A stretch of DNA of 64,000 bases. Source: Kocuria marina. GTDB lineage: Bacteria; Actinomycetota; Actinomycetes; Actinomycetales; Micrococcaceae. The stretch is from contig NZ_JROM01000016.1 in NCBI RefSeq assembly GCF_000786655.1, forward strand, positions 62,001-126,000, read 5' to 3'. Of this stretch, positions 9,801 through 17,510 are shown piece by piece. A program made the translations under genes and the position numbers. The stretch's first letter is position 1, and each line of letters begins with the position of its first letter. The notes below the pieces were generated by a model. The model searched no databases, was not told the DNA's origin, and was given only the letters and a program-made list of their open reading frames with translations.

Positions 9801-10384
9801 TGCGCGGGCTCGACGACGCCCTGGGTCAGTACACGGACACCGCGATCGCCTCGCTGCTCACCGAGGAGAACACACGCCCGGACGGCGCGGTGATCACCGT
9901 GGGCGGGATGATCACGTCCCTGTCCCGCAGGATCGCGAAGTCCTCCGGCAACGCGTACGCGCGCGTGGAGCTCGAGGACCGGTCGGGTTCCATCGAGATC
10001 ATGTTCTTCGGCAAGGCCTATGCACCCATCGCCGGGGTCCTGGCCGAGGACCTGATCTGCGTGATCAAGGGCCGCATGCAGCGCCGCGACGACGGTTCCA
10101 TCTCGATCTCCGCCCAGGAACTCACCGTGCCCGAGTTGAGCGTGGACGGTTCCTCGGGACCCGTGTGCGTGGCACTTCCCGAGCACCGGGCCACGGAGGC
10201 CGTGATCCGCCGGATCGGTGAGGTGCTGCGCAATCACAAGGGGGATTCGGAGGTGCGGATCCACCTGGACACGCGCCGCAGCGTCCAGGTGATGCGCCTG
10301 GGCCCCGAGTACCGGGTCAACCCCTCGCCCGCATTGTTCGGTGACCTCAAGGTCCTCCTGGGCCCGGCCTGCCTCGAGGCGTGA
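6830..10384 (+). CDS. dnaE1: DNA polymerase III alpha subunit DnaE1
   Basis: The 1184-residue replicative polymerase. An N-terminal PHP domain begins FTHLHVHTEYSMLDGA at about residues 7-22 and continues with ATTDHGFVFG; in actinobacteria it acts as a proofreading exonuclease. The C-family polymerase active site has PDFDVDFDD at about 411-419 with the metal-binding aspartates, plus the GPGRGSGAGS palm motif before it. A helix-hairpin-helix tract and an OB fold (GAVITVGGMI...ARVELEDRSGSIE) lie in the last 250 residues, and YYxY-type Intein or DnaE2 features are absent. GTG 6830 is chosen from the leaderless -10 six bases upstream. Confidence 0.98.
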   Translation: MTSATGKKGFTHLHVHTEYSMLDGAARLTDLFEECHRLGMDSLATTDHGFVFGAFDFWNKARAAGIKPIIGVEAYLTPGTARQDRSRVKFADGGRDDVSGAGAYTHMTLLAQTSEGMQNLFRASTKASLEGQLYKPRMDRELLNQYGKGLIATTGCPSGEVQTRLRLGQYDQAVQAAAEFRDIFGAENFYCELMDHGLGIEKRVTQDLLKLAKDLNLPLVATNDLHYTHAEDAKSHAALLCVQSGSTLQDPKRFKFDADEFYLKSPEQMRELFRDFPEACDNTLEIAERCEVDFDTSANYMPRFPTPEGEDETSWFIKEVEKGLHYRFPGGIPDDVREQAEYEKKIIIQMGFPGYFLVVADFINWSKDNGIRVGPGRGSGAGSMVAYAMRITELNPLQHGLIFERFLNPDRVSMPDFDVDFDDRRRSEVIHYVTEKYGDERVAMIVTYGTIKAKQALKDSSRVLGYPFSMGERLTKAMPPDVMGKGISLQDVYDQDAKRYDEAGELREILADDPESMKVFETAQGLEGLKRQWGVHAAGVIMSSDPLIDIIPLMRREQDGQVITQFDYPTCEGLGLIKMDFLGLRNLTIISDALENIMLNRDGFVLDLEHLPIDDAGSYELLARGDTLGVFQLDGGPMRQLLKLMRPDNFEDISATIALYRPGPMGANSHTNYALRKNGAQEITPIHPELAEPLSEILGTTYGLIVYQEQVMAIAQKVAGYSLGQADILRRAMGKKKKAELDKQYQGFHQGMIDRGYSEDAIKALWDILLPFSDYAFNKAHSAAYGLVSYWTAYLKAHYPAEYMAALLTSVGDDKDKLAMYLTECRHMGITVLPPDVNESELNFTPVGTDIRFGMGAVRNVGSNVVQAMVDARTEQGKFTSFTDFLAKVPAVVCNKRTIESMIKAGAFDQLGHTRRSLVMCHEQAVEDVVAQKKKEDNGEFTFDIFAMGGADDAEQETFFVEVPDVPEWERKDLLAFEREMLGLYVSDHPLRGLDDALGQYTDTAIASLLTEENTRPDGAVITVGGMITSLSRRIAKSSGNAYARVELEDRSGSIEIMFFGKAYAPIAGVLAEDLICVIKGRMQRRDDGSISISAQELTVPELSVDGSSGPVCVALPEHRATEAVIRRIGEVLRNHKGDSEVRIHLDTRRSVQVMRLGPEYRVNPSPALFGDLKVLLGPACLEA

Positions 10385-10589
10385 CGCCGCGGCGCCGGGC
10401 GCGTCACCGGGCGCTCGTGACCGAGCGGCGTCGAACGGGCCGCGGTTCGACGCCGCACGGGTAGTTGCGCGACGCTGCCCAGGCCGCCGCGCGGCGTCGG
10501 ACGTGTCGCTGCGTGACCTCGGCATGCCCGGTGCGCGGCTTCGAGCCGTGTGCGGGTGTTGCCCGAGCGGTCGGTGCGGGGCGCGATTG

Positions 10590-10601
10590 TAGACTGGGCG
10601 G
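10590..10601 (+). promoter_or_regulatory. Leaderless -10 element of hisD
   Basis: TAGACT at 10590-10595 is followed by six bases and GTG at 10602. The 15-base block TAGACTGGGCGGGTG is nearly identical to the one at dnaE1. The 200 bp upstream (10385-10589) show no gene. Confidence 0.55.
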
Positions 10602-11993
10602 GTGAGTGAGTACAGCCTTGAATCCGCATCCCCGGCGACCACCGGTTCCCACCTGCGGGTCATCGACCTGCGGGGACGGCACCTGGACTGGAACGAGCTG
10701 CGTGCCGCGGTGCCGCGCCAAGCGTCGTCGTCGGTCGCGGAGGCGGAGGACAGTGTCCGCTCGATCATCGAGGACGTCCGCGCGCGAGGTGCACAGGCCC
10801 TGCGGGACCTCGCACGGAAGTTCGACGGCGTGGACCAGCATCGGATCAGGGTGGCGCCCGAGCAGATCGGGCGCGCGGTGGCCGAACTCGACCCCGCGGT
10901 GCGCCACGGACTGGAGTCCGCGATCGAGCGCACGCGCACCTTCGCCCGGGCGCAGCGGCCGCAGGACGTGAGCGTGGAGGTCGCCCCCGGTGCCGTCCTG
11001 CACCACCGGTGGACCCCGGTGCGTCGCGCGGGGCTCTACATCCCCGGGGGACTGGCCGTGTACCCGTCCTCGGTCATCATGAACGTCGTGCCGGCCCAGG
11101 CAGCGGGCGTGGAATCCGTCGTGCTGTGCTCGCCGCCGCAGAAGGACTTCGGCGGACTGCCCCATCCCGTGATCCTGGCCGCGGCCGGTCTGCTCGGCGT
11201 GGACGAGGTGTGGGCCGTGGGCGGCGCCCAGTCCCTGGCCGCCATGGCGTACGGGATCACGGACGGTGAGGACGTCCTGGAACCCGTCAACACCGTGACC
11301 GGCCCGGGCAACATCTTCGTGGCCATGGCCAAGCGGCAGTTGCGCTCCGTGGTGGGCGTGGACGCCGAGGCCGGCACCACCGAGATCGCGGTGCTCGCCG
11401 ACGACTCCGCGGATCCGAGGTTCGTGGCCGCGGACCTGCTCTCGCAGGCCGAGCACGATCCCGCCGCGGGGTCCGTACTGATCACCGATTCCCAGGACTT
11501 CGCCCGCGCGGTCGAGGAGCAGCTCGCGGTCCAGGTGCCGGCCGCCAAACACCGTGAGCGGATCGCCACGGCACTGGGTGGACCCCAGTCCGGGGTCGTG
11601 CTCACGGACGACCTCGACCAGTCCGTGGCCGTCGCGGACGCGTACGCCGCCGAGCACCTCGAGATCCACACGCGGGACGCCTCCGCGGTGGCGGCGCGAG
11701 TGCGTAACGCCGGCGCGATCTTCGTGGGCCCGTACAGCCCCGTGCCCCTCGGGGACTACGCCGCCGGCTCCAACCACGTGCTCCCCACCGGCGGGACCGC
11801 GGTGTTTAACTCGGGGCTGCAAGCGGCGTCGTTCATGAAGGCCGTGCAGGTCATCGAGTACAGCAAGGAGGCGCTCGCGCAGCTCGAGGACGACATCGTC
11901 GCGCTCGCGGACACCGAGGACCTGCCCGCTCACGGTCGTGCCGTCACGATCCGTTCCGAGGCGGACTCCACCGCGCCGGGCCGGGAAGGCTGA
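10602..11993 (+). CDS. hisD: Histidinol dehydrogenase HisD
   Basis: A 463-residue enzyme catalysing the last two NAD-dependent oxidations of histidine synthesis (L-histidinol to L-histidine) with a zinc ion. Visible family blocks are GLYIPGGLAVYPSSVIMN near 143-160, VGGAQSLAAMAYG, the NTVTGPGNIFVAMAKRQL signature near 230-247, SQAEHDP, and YAAEHLEIH near 349. The Gln/His zinc ligands and the catalytic Glu-His pair fall in these blocks. The usual hisC/hisB genes are not adjacent; nrdR follows after 3 bp instead. An N-terminal extension of about 20 residues precedes the first conserved strand. Confidence 0.96.
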   Translation: MSEYSLESASPATTGSHLRVIDLRGRHLDWNELRAAVPRQASSSVAEAEDSVRSIIEDVRARGAQALRDLARKFDGVDQHRIRVAPEQIGRAVAELDPAVRHGLESAIERTRTFARAQRPQDVSVEVAPGAVLHHRWTPVRRAGLYIPGGLAVYPSSVIMNVVPAQAAGVESVVLCSPPQKDFGGLPHPVILAAAGLLGVDEVWAVGGAQSLAAMAYGITDGEDVLEPVNTVTGPGNIFVAMAKRQLRSVVGVDAEAGTTEIAVLADDSADPRFVAADLLSQAEHDPAAGSVLITDSQDFARAVEEQLAVQVPAAKHRERIATALGGPQSGVVLTDDLDQSVAVADAYAAEHLEIHTRDASAVAARVRNAGAIFVGPYSPVPLGDYAAGSNHVLPTGGTAVFNSGLQAASFMKAVQVIEYSKEALAQLEDDIVALADTEDLPAHGRAVTIRSEADSTAPGREG

Positions 11994-11996
11994 GCC

Positions 11997-12671
11997 GTGC
12001 ACTGCCCGTTCTGCCGGCACAACGACTCCAAGGTGGTGGATTCCCGCACCTCGGACGACGGCACGTCCATCCGCCGACGCCGCCGGTGCACCGAGTGCGG
12101 CCGACGCTTCTCCACGCTCGAGACCACGACCATCTCGGTGATCAAGCGCTCGGGGGTGACCGAGCCGTTCGACCGGCAGAAGATCGTCAACGGCGTGCGC
12201 AAGGCGTGCCAGGGTCGCCCGGTCAGCGAGGACGACCTCGCGATGCTCGCCCAGGAGGTCGAGGAATCCATCCGTGCCTCCGGCAGCGCGGAGGTCGAGG
12301 CGCACGACGTGGGCCTGTCCATCCTCCCGCCCCTGCGCCGACTGGACGTCGTGGCCTACCTGCGGTTCGCGTCCGTGTACCAGGCGTTCGACGACCTCGA
12401 GGACTTCGAGCGCGCAATTGACGTGCTGCGCGATCAGCAGGCGGAGCTCGCGGGTCAGCAGACCCTCGTTCCTCCCGCCGCGGGTCCGGGTGGCAACGGC
12501 GGCGTACGACGTCGCTCGGGCCGGCGCCCTTCGCAGGGCACGGACGCGGCGTCGGAGGACACTGCCGCGGAGGCCCCCGAGGACGACACGGTACCGAAGA
12601 AGGCCGCTCCGGCGCGGCGTCGTCGGGCCAAGAAACCCGCGGAGACGCCCACGCAGCCGCGGTTGCTCTGA
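11997..12671 (+). CDS. nrdR: Transcriptional repressor NrdR with a long C-terminal tail
   Basis: A regulator that represses ribonucleotide reductase genes in response to (d)ATP. The N-terminal zinc ribbon has Cys3, Cys6, Cys31 and Cys34. An ATP-cone domain spans about residues 46-136 ([24 protein letters not shown] to [13 protein letters not shown]). Typical NrdR proteins stop near 150-160 residues; this one has 224, adding a Gly/Pro/Arg-rich tail ending [14 protein letters not shown]. It begins with GTG at 11997, three bases after hisD, so it is probably expressed with it. Confidence 0.93.
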   Translation: MHCPFCRHNDSKVVDSRTSDDGTSIRRRRRCTECGRRFSTLETTTISVIKRSGVTEPFDRQKIVNGVRKACQGRPVSEDDLAMLAQEVEESIRASGSAEVEAHDVGLSILPPLRRLDVVAYLRFASVYQAFDDLEDFERAIDVLRDQQAELAGQQTLVPPAAGPGGNGGVRRRSGRRPSQGTDAASEDTAAEAPEDDTVPKKAAPARRRRAKKPAETPTQPRLL

Positions 12672-12766
12672 ACGTCACAAGTCTCATGTCTGCCGGGTGA
12701 ACGCGCACGTCATGGACGGGTTCGGCACCCGGACCGCTCTCAGGGGCGTGCTGTTACTCTCTGGTT

Positions 12767-13408
12767 GTGCATACGACTCAGGGCGCCGACCACGACCCCG
12801 CGCAGCAGATCGACATCCTCCCCGCGGCCGCCGCGGACACCCAGCGCGCCGCCGCAACCCTGGCCCGGGCGTTCTCGGTGGACCCCCACGTGGTGGGTCT
12901 GCTCCCGCCCGGTGACGTGATCGGGTCGCTGACCGTCCTGTGGGAACGCATCGTGCGGGAGACCCTGCAGGCGGGCGGTCACGCGTATCTCGCCGCGCGG
13001 CGGGGTGAGGAGCAACCGCTGGGCGTGGCCCTGTGGGAGGCCCCCGGGAGCAAGGTCTCGATCCCTCGGATGCTGCCGGGCCTGCTTGCCTACGCACGGG
13101 TGTTCCGTGATCGCCTCCCCGATGCCCTTGCAACCGAGTTCCTGGCCCACCGCCAGCACCCGGCCACCCCGCACTGGTACCTCAAGGCCGTGGGGACCCT
13201 GCCCGATCTGCAGCGGACGGGCGTGGGGAGCATGCTGCTCAACGAGCGGCTCGCCCACATCGACCGCGAGCACACGGGGGCGTACCTCGAGGCCTCCACA
13301 CTGGACCTCGTGCCCTTCTACTCGCGTTTCGGGTTCATCTCCCGGGGGCCGGTGCCGTCCCGCGGGACGGTTCCCGCGATCGGGATGTGGCGCCCGTCCG
13401 TGGCGTGA
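12767..13408 (+). CDS. GNAT-family N-acetyltransferase
   Basis: A 213-residue acyltransferase-fold protein of unknown substrate. The acetyl-CoA-binding motif A is visible as KAVGTLPDLQRTGVGSMLL at about residues 142-160 (R/Q-x-x-G-x-G type). It is followed by YLEASTLDLVPFYSRFGFISRG, the motif B loop common in this superfamily. A TACTCT hexamer at 12755-12760 lies exactly six bases before the GTG start, implying a leaderless mRNA. Nothing nearby reveals the substrate; the end overlaps a possible antisense ORF. Confidence 0.8.
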   Translation: MHTTQGADHDPAQQIDILPAAAADTQRAAATLARAFSVDPHVVGLLPPGDVIGSLTVLWERIVRETLQAGGHAYLAARRGEEQPLGVALWEAPGSKVSIPRMLPGLLAYARVFRDRLPDALATEFLAHRQHPATPHWYLKAVGTLPDLQRTGVGSMLLNERLAHIDREHTGAYLEASTLDLVPFYSRFGFISRGPVPSRGTVPAIGMWRPSVA

Positions 13409-13587
13409 GGGACCGCAAGGTTCCCTCCGGGTCCCGCGAAGATCGCCCTGAGATGCGCCGTGCGCACCTGTGCGAGTTCGATGCTGCCGGCGATCAATGC
13501 GGCCACGGCGCGCTGGATCGGAGAGGTGGGGAAGGGCGGGGGCCAAATGGGCCGCTCGTGGGTGGAGGGATCGTAAACCTGGGTCAT
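13318..13587 (-). CDS. Possible small protein, antisense to GNAT end
   Basis: An 89-residue reading frame starting at ATG 13585-13587: MTQVYDPSTHERPIWPPPFP and then a helix-like TSPIQRAVAALIAGSIELAQVRTAHL. The first 60 residues lie in the otherwise empty gap between the GNAT gene and tRNA-Val and have plausible codon use. The last 30 residues are antisense to the GNAT C-terminus and may be spurious. No strong ribosome site is seen and I do not recognise a family. Without this frame, the 309-bp gap 13409-13717 holds nothing I can name. Confidence 0.3.
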   Translation of the reverse strand: MTQVYDPSTHERPIWPPPFPTSPIQRAVAALIAGSIELAQVRTAHLRAIFAGPGGNLAVPHATDGRHIPIAGTVPRDGTGPREMNPKRE

Positions 13588-13717
13588 GCGTCCGAGGCTA
13601 AGCGGGCGCACGACGCCGCAGAACGGCCGGATGCGCCCCTGTGGATAACCGATCGCAGGTGCCCGGGCCATGTCGCGACCCCGGCGCGGCGGACTGGACG
13701 CCCGTTCGCCGTACATG

Positions 13718-13793
13718 TGGTGGGCCTTACCGGGATCGAACCGATGACATCCACGGTGTAAACGTGGCGCTCTACCAGCTGAGCTAAAGGCCC
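13718..13793 (-). tRNA. tRNA-Val (anticodon TAC)
   Basis: Read on the minus strand, a full cloverleaf begins GGGCCTTTAGCTCAGC and ends AGGCCCACCA. The acceptor stem pairs GGGCCTT with AAGGCCC. The anticodon arm is CCACG-TTTACAC-CGTGG with anticodon TAC. The T arm is canonical (GGTTCGATCCC). CCA is encoded, and the length is 76 nt. Confidence 0.95.
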
Positions 13794-13933
13794 GGGATCG
13801 GGTGGGCACGACTGGACCAGCTGCCAGCACCCGATTGCGGATCAGCCTACCCGCAGGTCACGGCGGGACCCAACACGATGCGCGAGTCCGCGTGTGATGT
13901 TGACCACGAGAGGTTCCCCGTCCGGCGTCGCGT

Positions 13934-13964
13934 TTGACACCGCGCGGTCACGATGCGTTAACCT
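13934..13964 (+). promoter_or_regulatory. Promoter of the tRNA-like RNA
   Basis: A perfect TTGACA (-35) at 13934-13939 is followed 19 bases later by TAACCT (-10, TANNNT form) at 13959-13964. Transcription would start near 13971, about 30 nt before the tRNA-like acceptor stem. The leader contains a small hairpin (GTAA/TTAC closed by CG/CG). Confidence 0.5.
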
Positions 13965-14001
13965 GATGATGTAAACGCGGTCGGTTACGTGTTTTGTACG
14001 A

Positions 14002-14072
14002 GGGGACGCTGGTGCGCTAGATCGCTTTCGGGCGTGACAGATACGGCGGTTCGATTCCGTCGGTCTCCACCA
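14002..14072 (+). ncRNA. tRNA-like RNA with canonical T arm but no proper anticodon arm
   Basis: The 3' half is a textbook tRNA end. The T stem is GGCGG/CCGTC (14045-14049/14057-14061) around loop TTCGATT, followed by GGTCTCC, A and encoded CCA (14070-14072). The 5' GGGGACG at 14002-14008 pairs with GGTCTCC at six of seven positions. Between them only 36 nt remain (about 41 expected), and I cannot fold a 5-bp anticodon stem; TTCGGG resembles the proline CGG anticodon loop. Upstream is a -35/-10 promoter and 8 nt downstream a strong terminator, so it looks like a discrete transcription unit. It could be a decayed tRNA, an attachment-site remnant or a novel tRNA-like RNA. It is not tmRNA: there is no room for the tag ORF. 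Confidence 0.5.
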
Positions 14073-14079
14073 CTTCGAA

Positions 14080-14109
14080 AAATCCCCGGGACCCGAGTCC
14101 CGGGGATTT
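14080..14109 (+). terminator. Terminator of the tRNA-like RNA
   Basis: A perfect 13-bp stem, AAATCCCCGGGAC paired with GTCCCGGGGATTT, around a 4-base loop. It ends the unit begun at the 13934 promoter. Confidence 0.75.
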
Positions 14110-14206
14110 CTGCATGTCCAAGCGTCTCCGGGTCTGTCCGAGCGTGTCCGGGGGAACATGCGGCAATCGCTGCAACCCCACAGGGCGGGTGCGTAGGCTA
14201 GGGGCC

Positions 14207-15664
14207 ATGGCAGCAGAAAAGAAAGCTCACATCGGTGTCACCGGCCTGGCCGTGATGGGCGCCAACCTGGCCCGCAACTTCGCGCACCACGGGTACACCG
14301 TGGCCCTGCACAACCGTTCCGAGGGCAAGACCAAGGCCCTCATGGAGGAGCACGGTTCCGAGGGGGACTTCATCCCCACCGAGACCATGGAGGAGCTCGT
14401 CGATTCCCTCGAGAAGCCGCGCCGCGTGCTGATCATGGTCAAGGCGGGCGCGCCCGTGGATTCCGTGATCGAGCAGCTGACCCCGCTGCTGGACGAGGGC
14501 GACATCATCATCGACGGCGGCAACTCCTACTTCCAGGACACGCGGCGTCGTGAGCGCGAGTGCGCGGAGAAGGGCCTGCACTTCGTGGGCGTGGGCGTCT
14601 CCGGCGGTGAGGAGGGCGCCCTCAACGGCCCGTCCATCATGCCGGGTGGTTCCGAGGAGTCCTACAAGAGCCTGGGCCCCATGCTCGAGGACATCTCCGC
14701 CAAGGCGGACGACGGCGCTCCGTGCTGCGCGTGGATCGGCACCGACGGCGCGGGTCACTTCGTGAAGATGGTGCACAACGGCATCGAGTACGCGGACATG
14801 CAGGTCATCGGTGAGGCGCACGAGCTGCTGCGTTCCGTGGCCGGACTGGAGCCCGCCGAGCAGGCGGACGTGTTCGAGGAGTGGAACACCACCGAGCTGT
14901 CCTCCTACCTCATCGAGATCACCGCGCAGGTCCTGCGCCAGGTGGACTCCCGCACGGGCAAGCCCTTCATTGACGTCGTCGCGGACGCCGCGGGTCAGAA
15001 GGGCACCGGCCGCTGGACCGTGCAGGAAGCCCTGGAACTGGGTTCCCCGGTCACCGCGATCGCCGAGTCGGTGTTCGCCCGCGCCCTGTCATCGTCCGAG
15101 CCCGCGATGCGCAAGGAGGCCCAGGAGGTGCTGCCTGCCGGCATCGGCGACACCACCGAGGACGTCGTGAAGGACCCCGGGTTCGTGGAGGACGTGCGCA
15201 AGGCGCTGTACGCGTCCAAGCTCGTGTCCTACGCGCAGGGCCTGGACATGCTCACCATGGCCGGGCGGGAGTACGGCTGGCAGCTGGACCTCGCGACCAT
15301 CGCGAGCCTGTGGCGTAACGGCTGCATCATCCGCGCTGAACTGCTCAACGTGATCATGGCCGCGTACCAGGGGGACAAGGCCCCGCTGAACCTGCTGTTC
15401 GCGCCCGAGTTCATCGAGTCCATCGAGGACGCGCTGCCGTCGTGGCGCCGCGTGGTGGCACGCGCCGTCGAGCGCGGCATCCCCGCCCCGGTGTTCTCCT
15501 CCGCGCTCGCGTACTACGACGCCCTGCGCCGCCCGCGACTCAACGCCGCCCTGACCCAGGGCCTGCGGGACTACTTCGGTGCCCACACGTACAAGCGCAT
15601 CGACGACCCGGACTCCAGCTTCCACGTGCTGTGGAGCGGGGACCGCTCCGAGGTCGTGTCCTGA
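14207..15664 (+). CDS. gnd: 6-phosphogluconate dehydrogenase, decarboxylating
   Basis: A 485-residue pentose-phosphate pathway enzyme oxidising 6-phosphogluconate to ribulose 5-phosphate and CO2. The Rossmann fingerprint is IGVTGLAVMGANLARN at about 9-24, with NRS at the end of strand 2 indicating NADP preference. The substrate signature GVGVSGGEEGALNGPSIMPGG lies near 129-149. The catalytic lysine is in HFVKMVHNGIEYADMQ near 186. The C-terminal all-helical domain is complete (YFGAHTYKR). ATG 14207 is preceded by TAGGCT with a seven-base gap, so the mRNA is probably leaderless; an earlier in-frame ATG at 14114 lies inside that promoter. Confidence 0.97.
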   Translation: MAAEKKAHIGVTGLAVMGANLARNFAHHGYTVALHNRSEGKTKALMEEHGSEGDFIPTETMEELVDSLEKPRRVLIMVKAGAPVDSVIEQLTPLLDEGDIIIDGGNSYFQDTRRRERECAEKGLHFVGVGVSGGEEGALNGPSIMPGGSEESYKSLGPMLEDISAKADDGAPCCAWIGTDGAGHFVKMVHNGIEYADMQVIGEAHELLRSVAGLEPAEQADVFEEWNTTELSSYLIEITAQVLRQVDSRTGKPFIDVVADAAGQKGTGRWTVQEALELGSPVTAIAESVFARALSSSEPAMRKEAQEVLPAGIGDTTEDVVKDPGFVEDVRKALYASKLVSYAQGLDMLTMAGREYGWQLDLATIASLWRNGCIIRAELLNVIMAAYQGDKAPLNLLFAPEFIESIEDALPSWRRVVARAVERGIPAPVFSSALAYYDALRRPRLNAALTQGLRDYFGAHTYKRIDDPDSSFHVLWSGDRSEVVS

Positions 15665-15706
15665 GCACGTGAACCGTGGGCCGCTCCCCAGATTGGGAGG
15701 CGGTGG

Positions 15707-15751
15707 CGAGAACGGGCCGGGCCCCCACGTGGGGGACCCGGCCCGTTCTCG
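15707..15751 (+). terminator. gnd terminator (bidirectional)
   Basis: A near-perfect 20-bp hairpin, starting CGAGAACGGGCCGGGCCCC and closing with its complement, lies between the convergent gnd and cysE genes. A smaller hairpin at 15681-15703 precedes it. Confidence 0.8.
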
Positions 15752-15774
15752 TCGAACCCGTCTGGTCGTAGGCG

Positions 15775-16359
15775 TCAGATCCACATCGCGGGATCGATGT
15801 AGGTCGCGGGGTCCACGAGCGGTTCCTGCTTCTCCGGGGTGCGCCGGCGCACCTTGCCGGGGATGCCGGTCACGATCGAGTCCTCGGGGACGTCCTTGAC
15901 CACCACGGCGTTGGCGCCCACGGAGGAATCGTGGCCCACGGTCAGGGGACCCAGGATCTTGGCACCGGCACCGATGGTCACGCGGTCCTGGATCGTGGGG
16001 TGACGTTTGACGGGTTCCAAGGAGCGACCACCGAGGGTCACGCCGTGGTAGATCATCACGTCGTCACCGATCTCCGCGGTCTCGCCGATCACCACACCCA
16101 TGCCGTGGTCGATGAAGAAGCGCCGACCGATCGTGGCGCCCGGGTGGATCTCCACACCCGTGGCCCAGCGGGCGAGCTGGGACACCGTGCGCGCCAGCAG
16201 CCGACGGTCCGGGTTGCGCCACAGCCGGTGGGACAACCTGTGGGCCCAGATGGCGTGCAGCCCCGAGTAGTTCAGAGCGATCTCCAGGTTGGACCGCGCC
16301 GCGGGGTCGTGCGTCCGAGCCGTGTCGAGGTCCTCGTTGAGTCTGCGCCAGAAGCTCAC
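15775..16359 (-). CDS. cysE: Serine O-acetyltransferase CysE
   Basis: A 194-residue left-handed beta-helix enzyme that acetylates L-serine with acetyl-CoA, the first step of cysteine synthesis. An N-terminal helical region ([20 protein letters not shown]) is followed by hexapeptide repeats: [44 protein letters not shown] carries the catalytic His/Asp area. The short length matches the Gram-positive form rather than the 270-residue enteric form. GTG start with AGGAAA upstream. It lies 120 bp after cysK on the same strand, so the two probably form an operon and their products may form the cysteine synthase complex; the C-terminal residue is Ile, as needed for docking. Confidence 0.96.
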   Translation of the reverse strand: MSFWRRLNEDLDTARTHDPAARSNLEIALNYSGLHAIWAHRLSHRLWRNPDRRLLARTVSQLARWATGVEIHPGATIGRRFFIDHGMGVVIGETAEIGDDVMIYHGVTLGGRSLEPVKRHPTIQDRVTIGAGAKILGPLTVGHDSSVGANAVVVKDVPEDSIVTGIPGKVRRRTPEKQEPLVDPATYIDPAMWI

Positions 16360-16479
16360 GTGTGTTTCCTCTTCCGTGGTGTGCCGGGGGTGGGGCCGCC
16401 CGCCGTGAAGAACGGGTGCCCGGGATGCGCCACGCGTACGGCACGCATCCCGGACACCCGCACGGTCGGGTCGAGTGGA

Positions 16480-17415
16480 TCAGCCCCGGATGTCTTCGTA
16501 CAGGATCGTGGAGATGTAGCGCTCACCGAAATCGCACACCACGGCGACGATGAGCTTGTCCCGGTTCTCCTCCTTGGCAGCCTCCTGCAGGGCGGCCCAC
16601 ACGATGGCGCCCGAGGAGATGCCGCCCAGGATGCCTTCCTGGGTGCCGAGCTCGCGGGCGTACTTCACGGAGTTCTCCACGGTGACGTCGTAGACGTCGT
16701 CGTAGATCTCGCGGTCGAGCACGTCCGGGACGAAGTTCGCGCCGAGACCCTGGATCTTGTGGGGGCCGGCCTTGCCCTCGGTCAGCAGCGGGGAGTCGGA
16801 GGGCTCCACGGCCACGAGGCGGATGTCCGGCTTCTGCTCGCGCAGGTACTTGCCCGCGCCGGAGATGGTCCCGCCCGTGCCGATACCGGCCACGAAGACG
16901 TCCACGGCGCCGTCGGAGTCGTTCCAGATCTCGGGACCCGTGGTCTCGTAATGCACCTGGGGGTTGGCGGGGTTGGCGAACTGGCTCGCGAGGATCGCGT
17001 TGTCCGAGGAGTCCACGATCTCCTGGGCCTTGTCCACGGCGCCGCGCATGCCGTCGGCACCCGGGGTCAGCACGATCTCCGCACCGTAGGCACGCAGCAT
17101 GACCCGGCGCTCGGTGGACATGGTCTCGGGCATGGTCAGGATGACCTTGTACCCGCGGGCAGCACCCACCATGGCCAGGGCGATGCCCGTGTTACCGGAG
17201 GTGCCCTCCACGATCGTCCCACCGGGCTTGAGCTGGCCGGAGGCCTCGGCGGCATCCACGATGGCCTTGCCGATCCGGTCCTTGACGGAGTTGGCGGGGT
17301 TGTAGAACTCGAGCTTCACGGCCACGTTGCCGGGGAGGTCCTTGTCCAGGTGGTTCAGGCGGACGAGGGGAGTGCCTCCCACGACCTCGGTGACGTCGTT
17401 GTAGATCTTGCCCAT
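16480..17415 (-). CDS. cysK: Cysteine synthase A
   Basis: A 311-residue PLP enzyme converting O-acetylserine and sulfide to cysteine. The Schiff-base lysine is K45 in NSVKDRIGKA. The substrate-binding loop GTSGNTGIALA is at about 70-80, the phosphate-binding GIGTGGTISG near 177-186, and the C-terminal SSGA motif binds the PLP pyridine. ATG at 17413-17415 with AGGAG upstream is chosen by homology; the open frame continues much further upstream only because of GC bias. cysE follows downstream on the same strand. Confidence 0.97.
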   Translation of the reverse strand: MGKIYNDVTEVVGGTPLVRLNHLDKDLPGNVAVKLEFYNPANSVKDRIGKAIVDAAEASGQLKPGGTIVEGTSGNTGIALAMVGAARGYKVILTMPETMSTERRVMLRAYGAEIVLTPGADGMRGAVDKAQEIVDSSDNAILASQFANPANPQVHYETTGPEIWNDSDGAVDVFVAGIGTGGTISGAGKYLREQKPDIRLVAVEPSDSPLLTEGKAGPHKIQGLGANFVPDVLDREIYDDVYDVTVENSVKYARELGTQEGILGGISSGAIVWAALQEAAKEENRDKLIVAVVCDFGERYISTILYEDIRG

Positions 17416-17510
17416 GACATGTCTCCTGTTCAGTCGGTCCGCGGGGCATGGCACACGTGCTGGTCCCCGCACAGAGTCTTCTCCAGCGTATCGGTGGCCC
17501 GGGTGGCGGC

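Noticed and set aside
14002-14072. tmRNA
   Set aside because: The end resembles a tRNA 3' domain, but only about 100 nt lie after the promoter and tRNA-Val occupies the upstream 280 bp, leaving no space for a tag-encoding domain.
13318-14208. Short minus-strand frames overlapping tRNA-Val and the tRNA-like RNA, with peptides like TESNRR or TDGIEPP
   Set aside because: These are the familiar translations of the antisense of tRNA T arms and not real proteins, apart from the uncertain 89-residue frame listed separately.
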